Positions 32,744 to 43,710 of a stretch of DNA of 64,000 nucleotides are shown one piece after another. Position numbers and translations under genes: made by a program. How positions within the stretch are numbered: the first letter of the stretch is position 1; each line of letters opens with the position of its first letter. The notes under the pieces are model-generated. The model worked only from the letters and a program-made list of their open reading frames with translations, did no database searches and was not told the DNA's origin. The stretch covers positions 461,501 through 525,500 of the forward strand of contig JAIVEN010000020.1 in the NCBI GenBank assembly GCA_026686845.1, in the 5' to 3' direction. This DNA comes from Adenanthera pavonina (taxonomy: Eukaryota > Streptophyta > Magnoliopsida > Fabales > Fabaceae).

Positions 32744-35152
32744 AACGTTGTGCCCACAGCATTATCCTTATAAAGAATTAGAGTTGGGACCGACGAGGTC
32801 AAAATCAAAGGGCCAAGTGAATAAAAAGTAAGAGACAATTGGTTGACAATAATAAAGGAGGGAACACGCCATAACCATAAAAAGAGAAGAAAAGTAAATA
32901 GTAAAACCAAAGAACTTTGCAATCCCCAATGTTCCCTTACTTTAATTAAAACCATGTTTTTCTGTGTCTATCTATTTTGGAAAACATTTTATTTCTTTTT
33001 TTTTTTACATCATTAAATTTTGATTGAATTATTTTTTTTAAGGGAACCATAAGAGAACATTTGCTACGTTACAAGACAATGGCAGAATTAGTTTTGAGGA
33101 CACACATATATGGACTGGTCCCAACTTGTGGCACAAAAAAATTTGTGGGTTTCAGTTTGGAACCCTTTAACAATATTTCAAAGTTTCAGATTGTCCTAAA
33201 GCCCATTTTCTAATTATAAATATGCACAAATAGCTCTAGCCTCTTCCCCTTTATCAATCAGAGAATAAAAGGTATTTTTGGGTATTAATAATAATGGACC
33301 TAAACAATAACGCTGTGCATATCTTTTGAAGGTATCAAATTATTGGGATGAAGATATGTACTAATGATGATATTGACATGGGAATGAGCAAGTTATACCC
33401 CAAGATTAGTGCAATAATTAAAACAGAAGCCTTTTTGATTGGGATGGTTGGTGTATTTAAATGCCCAGCAGCGACATTTTGTCTTCAACAGCTCTAAATT
33501 TTAAGTGTAATTTAAAAATATCATGCTTTAGCTTCTTTTTCCCTAGATGTTTACTCAAAATACATTATTTGCAAGGAAGATATCTAGTTAAAGCATGATG
33601 ACTATGATAAAACTAGATTTTGTATGTCGTGTTGAATTTTATTCAATAATAAGATATGATTTTCAACTGTAATTATAATATTTATGAATATTTAATTAGT
33701 TGATACAGATATGTGTCATGTTCTATAGATATGTGAGTTCAAATCTCATTATCAATATGAGAATTTTATTGAAGGGTAATTAATTAGTAAATAGTGCTTG
33801 AATTGTGAGGTCTTTCATGATCTTGGTGAAGTCCTGAGATCCAACTTGCTAAAAAATTTTAATCTAACAAAAGAATTATGATATTCATAGTCATGGTGGT
33901 TCATTAGAGATGATGAGAAGGAAACACAACCAGTGAAGAGAAGCGAGAGGGAGAAAATAGGTGGATGAATAGAGATATAAGTGGAGAGTATCATGATCAG
34001 CATTGGAGGCTTGTGGTAGCATTGTTTGTCCATTGTGGCCTGCTTGTCTTGCTTGTTTCAACCATCCACACATGAAAATCTCAATCTCTCTCTCTATCTC
34101 TTTCCCTTTCTTTCCCAACCTCATCAATCACAATACCAACAATTGCCAAAACAAAGTCATGTTTTTCTGCTAAACAAACATTTCAACTTCACCTTTTCCC
34201 ACATCCCCAGCCCAGAATGGTCCCTCCCAGATTCTCCTCTGCTGAGTATGTGTTCTCTCACATACGTTCCCTACCTTCCTCACATCCGAACAATAGATTT
34301 GTTCTTTTTTTTTTTTCCAACCAAAAAACAAAGGCTTTTTATATTATAGTTATTAAAACTAATCATGAACCATTAGCTTATTATTTAAAATTTTGAGTTA
34401 CAGTGATTTTGACGGTTAGAATTTGGTTGTTGTCATTATTGTTATTTTTCATAACTGAATGAAATTTAGCACAAGATAAGTGGGCTCAAAAAGAGCCTTT
34501 ATGAGATATATTTTGATTAAAAAGGACATTAGAGAGGGGATTGAAATTTTAATTTCAATATATTATTTAATTAAGATTTCAATAGATATCCTTCTCTTTC
34601 TTTCTCATCAATTTTATTTAATCTAAACATATTCTAAGATTAGAAAAAAACCTTGGATATAAATCTAAACAGAAGAAAATGTCAAAATTAAAATGTTACT
34701 TCCTTTTTCTTTATCTTCATTCTCCTCAATTCAAACATGATACTAAAACTATAAGTCCGTTTGATTTTTGAATTTTCTATAATGATAGGATGTTCCGGTG
34801 GTTGTTTGTAGGAATTACCAAGGTAGAAGAAAATACCATCTGCTTCATATTCATAGGGGTAGTCCTTAATCAGAGGGCTTCTCTCACTACAAAGTAACCT
34901 GTTTCTCAAATTAGAAAAGAAAGTTGACAAGTAACATAAATTCTTAAGCTCATAAACTTGCTATTAACATTACGAATGACGAAAAGAGAAGATCGGGACA
35001 GATCTGGAAAATTCTCTTTACTATCTGCATGAAATCTTAGGATAAAGAGGATGTGACTGAAACATTCAAGGGAGAAGATGATACAAAGAACAACTTGATA
35101 TGCTTCTGTACTTCCTTCTTCAACCATCCTCTTCTGTCCTTCTGGGGATGAA
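32744..35152. other. Intergenic DNA and 3' flank of the MAKR-like gene
   Basis: No gene recognised on either strand. A CT-rich simple repeat lies at about 34078-34110. The 3'UTR of the minus-strand MAKR-like gene should occupy the high-coordinate end. About 34700-35150 is less AT-rich, consistent with transcribed sequence, but the polyadenylation site is not defined. Confidence 0.45.
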
Positions 35153-35834
35153 TCACTTTTCTGCAAATGAAAGAGAGACGAAAAGAACATGTAAATTTCA
35201 AGCTTACCAAATCAAAAATGCAAAAACAGTAGAAATGGGAATTGAAAAAAAAAAAAAAAGGTAAAGCATGATTGTATATACCAATTGATCTTTTACAGTG
35301 AAGAACAGCTTCATAAATTGAATTCTCATGATCACAGTAAGATCCACTTGGTTTTGGAGATGCTTCCCACTCTGCCTTGTCAATATCACCAACTCTAGTA
35401 CTTTTCCTTGACCACCCTAACTTACATCGAAACTGGTTAAGAAGACGAAAAAGATTTCTCAATCTTTGCCTTGTTGATCTTCTCCATTTTCTGAGGAAGC
35501 CATGGGTGGCTCCCACAGTTCTTGCAGAAACATTTCTTGAAGAAAATGAAGAACTAGAAGACATGGTAGTTTCAATAGAATCTAGGGTATTACAGGACTC
35601 ACCCTTAAAAGGGTCAACAAATACAGGTCTAATAAGGCCATCTGAGAAGAGCTCATCAGCATGAGCAATAACAGAAGATGATTGCAGATTGGAAACATCA
35701 AAGTTGAAATTCTGATATGAACTGCAAACAGATAACCTGGGAGGCTCAGGAAGAAGAACATCCAGAGAGGGTTTAGAGTTTGACAACCAGCTATAAGAGA
35801 AGCTCTCAGTGGCTAGAGAAATTGAGGTTTCCAT
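35153..35834 (-). CDS. Probable membrane-associated kinase regulator, MAKR6-like (two coding segments)
   Basis: Coding segments are 35834-35282 and 35160-35153 on the minus strand, giving 186 residues. The start METSISLATESFSYSWL carries the conserved ESFSYSWL block (10-17), followed by FNFDVS (43-48) and HADELFSDGLIRP (58-70). A serine-rich linker and a strongly basic segment (115-146, RKWRRSTRQRLRNLFRLLNQ) follow. The family's C-terminal SIYEAVLHCKRSI spans 172-184. The donor after codon 184 (G|GTATAT, 35281) and the acceptor TTTGCAG| (35161) define a 121-bp intron. Exon 2 adds only Glu-Lys-stop. Without splicing the frame runs into hydrophobic, intron-like text. MAKR proteins sit at the plasma membrane through basic regions and modulate receptor-kinase signalling (brassinosteroid or CLE pathways), which is family knowledge. 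An in-frame upstream extension to 36062 has no family similarity and was not used. Confidence 0.8.
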
Positions 35835-35845
35835 TGAGAAGGATT

Positions 35846-36942
35846 CTGGGCAAGTAATAATGATGAATGGAAATAGAAAACTTACATTACATATTGTTAG
35901 GGACAAAGTGATATTATATCGGTAGGCTTGTAGTGACAAAACAATGGTGACCACAAGAGCAAAGTATGTCCATTCCATCAAGATCAAGTAGGGGACAAAT
36001 GGAACAACATAAATAGGCAACTGTATTGACTTTAAGTAGTTGAGGTTAGATTGCTTTATCATCTATTTATGGTATCACAACATGCTTATTTGTCTGCAAT
36101 TCCTATTGGACAGAGACAAGATAAGCCAACCATTATGAGAAGGGGAAAAAAAAAAGGAGATTCAATAAAAGGTGCCAGATCTGTTCAGACTCCCAGAAAC
36201 TTAGTCACATATTCTGATCATCTTTCTTTTGAAAACCACCAGAAATTATGGAGTCAAAATGATGTTTTACAAGCCTTTAAAATTCATAGTATTTGTATGG
36301 TATATTTAGTATATTGTAATATACTCGCATACAATAGAACTTCAATGGTTGGTGTTGTGATATCAAAGAACATCCTAGCTTGGTACATTGGGTACTCTAA
36401 TAAATCTATCCTTGGATTACTCAAACTTTGATGAAAAATATAATGATCTAACAGTACCACTTGTATTTAAGGCTCTAGATAAGTGAAGTGATCTAAAAAT
36501 TGTGTCAAAAAATCAATGTTATTATCCACAAGAAATTAAATTTTTTATTACAGTCAAAAGTCCAGGTGAGGCCAAGGACAATTAATTTTAGGAGGTTTAA
36601 TGCTTATTTCCTTCAAATAAAGTTCTAAGTTTGAGTCTCATAAAGAAAAAAAAATTGTCATTAAAAGAGCTTTAAATAAGATCTTAAGTAAGAGTTCTAT
36701 GAATAGAAAAAATTGTCATCAGGAGAGTTTTATACTAATATAGTCTAGCTCAATTTGATTTAAATTAGTCTTACAATGTAATTTTCAAAAATTGGTTAAT
36801 ATATATGAAATTAAAAAAAAAAGTTTAGGGAGTTGAATCCTTTGAACTAAAGGTCTAATCAAATCTCAAAGTTCAGAAAGCCTTACAAAGATACTTAAAA
36901 ACTATAAATTTACGAAGTTTTCAAATCAAAAGCGGGACTTAC
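35846..36942 (-). other. Possible 5'UTR intron of the MAKR-like gene
   Basis: On the minus strand a donor-like GGTGTAAGT lies at about 36945-36937, and an acceptor TTGCCCAG| ends at 35846, only 11 bases before the ATG at 35834. The sequence between is AT-rich and intron-like. Upstream (about 36945-37200, minus strand) is a less AT-rich stretch with a pyrimidine-rich TTTCTTCTTCTCTTCTGTCC, resembling a plant leader. The intron is inferred from these signals alone. Confidence 0.35.
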
Positions 36943-38070
36943 ACCCACACAAACTCCTGTCGTGACAAAAGTGAAGTCAGTAAGAACAGAAGCAGATGCT
37001 GTTCATAGACCCCCACAAGCTACAGTCTTCTGAGTAATCTCAATCACGTAGAAAAAAAGTATTCAACAAGGACAGAAGAGAAGAAGAAAGGTTAATGAAT
37101 GGCGATGTCTCACCAACCAGCAAAAGCTACATACTGCTTACATGGGAAAGAGCTCTCAGACCAGAGGCCTTTCTCGCTTTCACCCAAATTAACATAGTCA
37201 CATCAAACTCTCATTTGTCACTTCTTGTTTAAACAGAACAGTGTCACTTGTCTTAAACTCTCATCTGACAAATGCGAAGTCCTACTATTTTAAACAAGTC
37301 AAAACATAGAAGAACTATTTAAATGATGGGAGAAAAAGTGAATTAAATTTGAGTTTCTGACCATTTCGAAAATTGCATTTCATCGAAGCAATCATGTAAA
37401 CACTGGAACACAAAAAAAGTTAGATCTACCATCCAATGCAATGAACAACACGCAGTGATGTATTCTGTAAAAGTTACAGACAGTTAAGCATGCATAAGAG
37501 TGTTCATATCTTCACACACGGTATTGCTTGTCTGAAAATTTTGAACAATTGTATGCAATGCAAGATCATATCAAGTCCCATCAGATAAATATCAACCAAA
37601 ACTAACTACCAGTCTTAAATATGACATTGTAGTTATATAACTCAAATTTCAAGTTTTCTGTCTGTATTCTGTAAAATTTAGTTCAGATGAGGTGATGTTC
37701 ATCTATGATATCCAGCTAGCAAACAATTTTAACCGAGTAATCAAATTAAAATTGCGATGAAACTAATCTAATCCAATCTTAATCAGTTTGAACACGATAC
37801 AATCTTTCTTCTGACCACAGTGATAGAATCCTAGAAAATAGTCCATCAGAGCTCTAGATCACATCCGAAGGGATGTATCAAGTGATCCAACTTCATTTCA
37901 TTAGGTCTACAGTTTTAAAATATCTATACATAGTGTTGTGTATCTATAATATCTATGCTTGATCCAACTTCTAAGCAAAAAGTTGCGTTTGATCCTTATG
38001 GATTTCAATTCCTTTTCTTAATTTCTTTTTCATCCAAATGCATGATGCTTGGTTTCGTCCAGTACATGCA
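36943..38070. promoter_or_regulatory. Probable leader and promoter region of the MAKR-like gene
   Basis: If the 5'UTR intron is real, 36943 to about 37110 is the first non-coding exon, and the promoter lies above it. No TATA box could be fixed. The stretch 37150-38070 has moderate AT content and no recognisable gene or repeat. Confidence 0.3.
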
Positions 38071-38262
38071 TTAGTTTTTCGTCAAACCTGAAGGAGTGTA
38101 ATGACGTCGCCCGCCATTGACGTTCTTCGGAGCTAGCATCGACGTGGACGGAATCTCTTCCCCTGTTTCGTCCAGGACACGCAAGGCATCAGGTGAGCGC
38201 TCACAAATAAGCGAATCGGCGTAGGGAGCCGAAGCCTTATAAATGAATCTTTGTTTCCGGAG
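38071..38262 (-). other. Unassigned 63-codon open frame in a GC-rich pocket
   Basis: On the minus strand an open stretch runs from just after a TGA (38265-38263) to a TAA at 38073-38071. Its text includes YADSLICERSPDALRVLDE and GGRRHYTPSGL, with a balanced amino-acid mix unlike chance frames nearby. It lacks an ATG near its start (the only Met is residue 42), so it would have to be an internal or terminal exon, or a fragment. On the plus strand the same DNA holds three ACGT cores (ATGACGTCG, TTGACGTTC, TCGACGTGG) and a TATA-like TTATAAATG at about 38237, so a promoter reading is equally possible. I do not recognise the protein. Confidence 0.3.
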
Positions 38263-38750
38263 TCATTGCCTTGCTTTTGGCTTTTTGGAGGCACATACGC
38301 CGCGTTTTATTTTTCTCTTAAATTCTAATCCATCATGTCCGTACAAGATTCTGGTCTAAAATATAATTTGTTGAATATTTTTTTATTTTACTCCTATGGG
38401 TTCATAAATAATCTTATAATAATAATAATAAAATAAGATATTTAATAAGAATAAAATAAAAAATATTATAAAATTTTACATTCATTTCAAATGAAAAAAT
38501 AATTTTTTTAATATGTGTATAATTAATATAAAATATTTTATAATATGAATTGAAAAGACTCGTATTAGTTTATAACATAAGTCATTTAGAAAGAATCCCT
38601 AACGTCCTTACTATATGCAAGATGTAATTAATAAAGATAATAATGAAAAATATTAAAATTTTTTATAAATTTAATAATTTAAATTTTTTTTAAAATACAT
38701 GAAGTAGTTAAAAATGATATATATTTTAGTCAGAAAAAAGTTTTCCTTTT
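38263..38750. other. AT-rich intergenic DNA
   Basis: No gene recognised. A short GC patch (ACATACGCCGCG) near 38290 belongs to the pocket described to the left. The remainder is A/T-rich. Confidence 0.5.
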
Positions 38751-39044
38751 GCTCCTTTTGGTTTTTATAATGGTCTTTTAATCAAATCACACGAATTGAA
38801 ATAAATAGTTAAAATTATTTAGAAACATTAGTTTTACCAAAAAAAAATTATTGTAACATTTATAAAATCTCCTTAATAGAAGTCATTAACCTCTATCATA
38901 CATTAATTGTTGGAGAGAGTTAAAATTATAAAAAATAATGTATAAATTGCACATTAATACTTCATTAAGTTTTGAAAACACCCTTATATTAAGGGTTATG
39001 AAAATCTACTAGGAAGATCCTTATATTAAAGTCAAGAGGGAGTA
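38751..39044. mobile_element. Degenerate Stowaway-like MITE
   Basis: The left end is GCTCCTTTTGGTTTTTATAA. The reverse complement of the right end is TACTCCCTCTTGACTTTAAT. The right end is a good Stowaway end and the left is eroded. Length is about 294 bp, bordering the 1.2-kb repeat array. Confidence 0.45.
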
Positions 39045-39089
39045 GTATGAGTTCAAATTAAGGGTGTTACTACTCAACACAATATATTT

Positions 39090-40828
39090 TTACATAAGCA
39101 AAATTATCTTGCTTAAGAGAATCACATTAATTTAAATGCTATCTGACTTATCATTAGATTTTTTTAGTTTAAAATTATATTTTTTAGATCTATTTCAATC
39201 AATTATAATATTTATTTATATACTTTAAGTTTTTCCCTATCTAATTATGTATGTTTTGTTTAATTTATATGTAATTTTTTATATAATTTATTTGTGTTTT
39301 AATTTTTCTAAAAACCTATGTATAAAAATCTTCTAAATTCAAATGATTTAAGACCTATTATTATATTTTATAATTTCATATTATATTTTTTAGATCTATT
39401 TCGATTAATTTTAATATTTATTTGTGTGACTTTTTATCATCATTTATTTATATATTTTAATTTTTTCCTAGCCAATTATATATATTCTATTTGAATTATA
39501 TGTAATTTTTTTATAATTTATTTGAGTGTTTTAATATTTTGTAAAAGAATCCACTTAAAAGCGCTAAAACATAACCAATTATATTTATTTCATTTAAATT
39601 GATAAAAATTATATAGATTTTTGTGATATCTAACAATTTTTTCTTTATATAATTCTTTTCACTGTATTCAAAATCATTATTTCTGGATTTTCCTCTCTTA
39701 CTCTACATTTCAAACTAAGATTACCTTCTCTTTTGTATTTCTGATTCCAATTTTATGCAGATTTGTTTTGTATCTCCTCACCAAGAAAGTTTTTTGTTCT
39801 TTTTTTCAAAACCTCATATTTATTTAATTTTCTTCATCTATCCCTATTCTTTATTCTTTTCTTACAAAAATAATACCAAAGAAATTTCTATTCTGATAGA
39901 CAAATATATATAGTTATCTTATTTGATTTCCATTTAACTCTTTTTTTTTTGCAATTTTTTTCTATATATTTCTTTCATGTTTATGATTTTAAGTATATTT
40001 AACTTTCCTGAATTTAAATTTTTATTCGCTTTTAGGTCCCGTTTGATATGCAGGAATCAAGAGTCTAGAAATAGAATTAGATAAGAATTCTTAGATTTAG
40101 CAAATTAAATAAACAAAATTGCATCAAGAGCTCAATAGAATTGGTTCAGTCTTATGGAATTGTTGCCTATATACATTTTTCCCCTCACCCAACATCAACT
40201 ATGTCTAAGAGTATCAACAAGAGTAATAAACACAATGAATGACCTTCTATGATGGTTAATCTGTGGGAGGCTTTCTAGAGAAGGATGATGTGAGTGGCGA
40301 TAAGTAACACAGCATGCTACCACAAGTATTCATCCATAATCAATTATATTTATTTTTTTATAACTAATTATATATATATATATATTTTGTTTAAATTATA
40401 TGTAATTTATTTATGCATTTTTATATTTTCTAGAAAAATCTATATAAAAATATTCTAAATTCAAATATCTTAAGACTTATTATTAGATTTTTTTTGTTTA
40501 GAATTATATTTTTTATATCTATTTCAATTAATTATAATATTTATTTATATGATTTAATTTTTTCCATACCTAATTATATATATTTTGTTTAACTTATATA
40601 TAATTTTTTATATAATTTATTTGTGTGTTTTAGTTTTTTCTCTTATCAATTATATCTATTTTATTTGAATTAAATGTAATTTTTCATGTAACTTATTTTT
40701 GTGTTTTAATATTTTGCTGAAAAATTTCTTTAAAAGTGTTAAAACATAACTAATTATATTTATTTTGTTTAAATTGAGAAAGATTGTATAATTTTTTGCG
40801 ATATCTGACAATTTCTTTTATACATAAT
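39090..40828. repeat. 1.2-kb tandem repeat array, left part
   Basis: AT-rich units recur at a spacing of about 1.2 kb. AAACATAACCAATTATATTT (about 39567) matches AAACATAACTAATTATATTT (about 40742). The block TCAAAATCATTATTTCTGG (about 39669) matches 50409, which is equivalent to about 40849 when the inserted gypsy is subtracted. Sequence at about 40200-40370 (TCTAAGAGTA, ATGTGAGTGG, CATGCTACCACAAGTATT) matches 50969-51090. Shorter sub-repeats with AATTATATTTTTTAGATCTA also occur (39172, 39382, 40502). No coding capacity. Confidence 0.7.
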
Positions 40829-41490
40829 TGTTTGGCCTAAAATAAAATTGGGCTAAATATGATTACAGAGCCCATAATGTGTTAGTAAAAATAAAATTTA
40901 TTGAGTCTATTTTCCTTATTAGACCTTATAATATATATATATATATAAGGCCTCATAGATTTTTATTAATGGTGGCACGTGGAAGTTATACGGTTGAAGT
41001 TATTTCATGATACCTAAGAGAAATCAACATGTAAAAGAAGTGGGAGAGAAAGCCGGGAGTATGTGGCCCTGAGGAGCTGAAATTCTGGCAAGTGGACACA
41101 GACATGGACTCAGGAAAACTATCACTTGATATTGCCTATAAATAGCATAAAGGCAGTCTTGGGATCATCAATATCATCAGCACATAAACACAAATACTAT
41201 TATGTATTTACTTTTCTACCTTCTTTAAGCATTTTTCATTTGAGCTTTCACTTTGTCTACTTTTTCCAATATCGCTATACATCATCATTGTTATTTCTTT
41301 AAGTGATTATCTACTTTTAGATTTAAATTATCTGCAAGTCCTAAAGTTTGTAATATCATCTTTTCATCTTTATTTCTGGCACCTACCTCTTGGGAAATTA
41401 TGAAAAAGGACCGCAGGAATTCACATATATTTGAGGTTCACACCTTTGGCACGCCTAGAGTATAAAATTTTCATAAATTTATTGCCAACA
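40829..41490 (+). repeat. 5' LTR of the gypsy element
   Basis: 662 bp, from TGTTTGGCC to TTGCCAACA. A TATA box (TATAAATA, 41137-41144) lies mid-LTR after the conserved TATCACTTGATATTGCC. It is colinear with the 3' LTR except for about 30 bp missing near GGAATTCACATATATTTGAG, where the 3' LTR has two GAATTCATA-type copies. Sequence after it begins TATTACTTTTGGCACGCCCA. I could not assign the tRNA primer. Confidence 0.9.
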
Positions 41491-41971
41491 TATTACTTTT
41501 GGCACGCCCAGTGAGACACTGTGCAGGTATCATGCTACCAAAAACAAGGAATTATTCTGTAAAAGAAGGTACTAGGTCTCACGATCCAGAGGATGCCACT
41601 GCAACAATAGGGCATGAAGGTCATGTTTCATAGATAGTGGAGACTATCGAGCATGGAAGAGTTTCAAATCCCCAGGGAGAAGAACGGGCTACAGTCATTG
41701 AAAGGCATACTTTTGTGGAAGGCCTTATTCATAATACTGTAGTTCCTACTAACACCACTTTATCTGCAATTGCTAATGTGCTTGATGAGCATTTTAAGAA
41801 ACAGAATGGAGTGACGCAAAGAATAGTGGAGGAATTCTAGAACAAGGAGGATCTAGAGTGACGATAGAGAGATAAACAAGAAAAATTCCAAGAAGAAAGT
41901 CAATGTAAGAGTGAGGAGAGACAACAATCTCTGATTCGCATGAAGCAAGAAGAATGGAAAAGTGTATTACA

Positions 41972-43710
41972 TATTAGTTCAGCTGGCTTCCCAAGAGGGG
42001 GTGAATTGGGAAGATTAAAATTTTTCTGCAAAGATGAAATACAATAGTGATATTAAAAGATTACTAAAAACAGAGTATAAGAAATAAAGAGTAAAGGGAA
42101 GAAGACTCAGTAGATTATCCTAGTTCAGTCTATTTCACTTGACCTAAGTCTAGTCCCCAAGCCACCACTTGAGATTTCTCCATTATCTCTTACAAGATTT
42201 GAATGGGTTTTTGCAATGACCGTAGTATAATACTAGCTTCCAACTTTGAGCTGAGACAAACTCCCTTACTCTTCTCACTCAAGAGTAAGTAACCTCCCTT
42301 AGTGTATTCTTACACTAAGCATTCTTTACAAGTGTGTAGATATATACAGAATGAAACTCTCTCAAAAGAGTGGATATGAAAATTAAGATACAATGAATGA
42401 GTAAAACAGAAGGTAGGTAAGCTTTGAATGAATCAAAAATTGAATCAGCAGAGTTTTAATATATATATTATTTTTCTCACTATCCAACAACTTAAATGAG
42501 GTCTTGTTTATAGTTTTGGGGAAGAACTATCCGTTATAAACAAAGATTAGCCATTACTCTCAGTAGAATAGCCGTTCACCTACTGTATTAAATGCATCTG
42601 ACAGAGGTTATGAGGATAACCTCCTCAAGTTATGTGAATAACGGGTAACTATTTGCCTTTTTTTTTCAACGTGGAGCTTTCATTATGTGGATAACCTAAC
42701 TAGATTATGTGGATAATGTACTACCCAGAATGATTAAGTTTTAGCTCAAAATCATTTTCATGAAAACCCACTCAATTATTAAGATAACGTTAAATTTTTC
42801 TCAAACTGAGTTTTTTGTGAAACTTAAGTTATCAGGATAATCTCCCAAGGTTATGTGGATAACCTGTTTTGCTAAAGAAGAGCTATTAGTTATGTAACAT
42901 AGGTTATGCGGATAACCTATTTACCCAAGGAAAGTTTAAGTATTTTGAAATATAGGTTATGCGGATAACCTGTTTTCCCGAGGAAGGTTCAAATACTCTG
43001 AATGATAGGTTATGCGGATAACCTTTTAACAGAGAAGAGTTCAAGTGCTCTGTAACACACATTATGCGGACAACCTTCCTATGTTATGTGAATAATGGGC
43101 TGTACAGTACCACTTACCTTCACTATTCACTTCCTCATGTGGATAAGATGCCTACCTTATCAGAATAACCACTTGGACAGACTTGAGAACTTGATCCCCA
43201 AGCTATGTTATGTAGATAACCTCAATCCCCTTTCATGAAATTGAAGAATGGACTTTGGAAAAACTTTGAGATTGAGTCTTTATCCCCATAACCTTTAATG
43301 GTTATACGTATAAGGTAAAATATTTTTTTGAAAACAGGGTAAATACTTAGAAACATCTTTGAAATTGAGACCTTATCCCCATAAGATAAAACATATTCAT
43401 GAAAATCAATTGAACACTTAGAATCATTTTGATATTAAAGCTATATTCTCATAAGATAGCTCTTTTCTCGAAAACCATTTTGAAATCATGAGCAAATCAT
43501 TAATTATTCAATTAGTTATTTCATTTAATATTGGATTAATTGAAATTCAAAGCTCAACTATCTTCTTTTACAAATAATTTCTTAAAGCATGTGAAATAGC
43601 TCTTCAATATTTAGGAAACTCCAACTTTGTTCTTCATTTCTCTTGTGTTCCTTTGATATTGAATCTCCAAGCTTATTTGTTTTAGAATCATCAAAACATT
43701 TGAATTAACA
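41972..43710 (-). mobile_element. Solo LTR (family L, copy 1) inserted in gypsy gag
   Basis: Read on the minus strand it starts TGTTAATTCAAATG (43710) and ends AGCTGAACTAATA (41972), where TA replaces the usual CA. The 5-bp flanks TTACA (41967-41971) and TTATA (43711-43715) form a near-perfect target duplication. The U5 end CAATTCACCCCCTCTTGGGA is nearly identical to the LTR at 62878. A TATA-like run lies at about 42459-42471. Upstream of it in transcript sense is a palindromic minisatellite (42600-43320). No internal coding region is attached, so it is a solo LTR, about 1.74 kb. Confidence 0.8.
42600..43320 (-). repeat. Palindromic minisatellite in the U3 of LTR family L, copy 1
   Basis: The palindrome GGTTATGCGGATAACC and its variants recur about a dozen times (examples at 42606, 42849, 42902, 42955, 43008 and 43060). 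Between 42849 and 43075 the period is a regular 53 bp, with spacer text like TGTTTTCCCGAGGAAGGTTC. Outside that core the units are degenerate and irregular. In LTR sense the array lies upstream of the presumed TATA box. Confidence 0.85.

Noticed and set aside
34026..34349. Plus-strand 107-codon frame
   Set aside because: CT-repeat-driven Ser/Leu/Phe composition, no similarity recognised, no supporting splice or promoter signals.
34906..35190. Minus-strand 94-codon frame over MAKR exon 2
   Set aside because: It uses another frame across the splice acceptor. The spliced MAKR frame stops at 35153.
35377..35664. Plus-strand 95-codon frame
   Set aside because: Antisense to the MAKR-like exon, with no independent motif.
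35835..36062. N-terminal in-frame extension of the MAKR-like protein
   Set aside because: The extension is hydrophobic and AT-rich and contains the likely 5'UTR splice acceptor. The family start (METS..ESFSYSWL) is at 35834.
41491..41520. tRNA primer-binding site of the gypsy element
   Set aside because: TTTTGGCACGCCCAGTGAG follows the LTR after a short gap, but I could not match it confidently to a particular tRNA 3' end.
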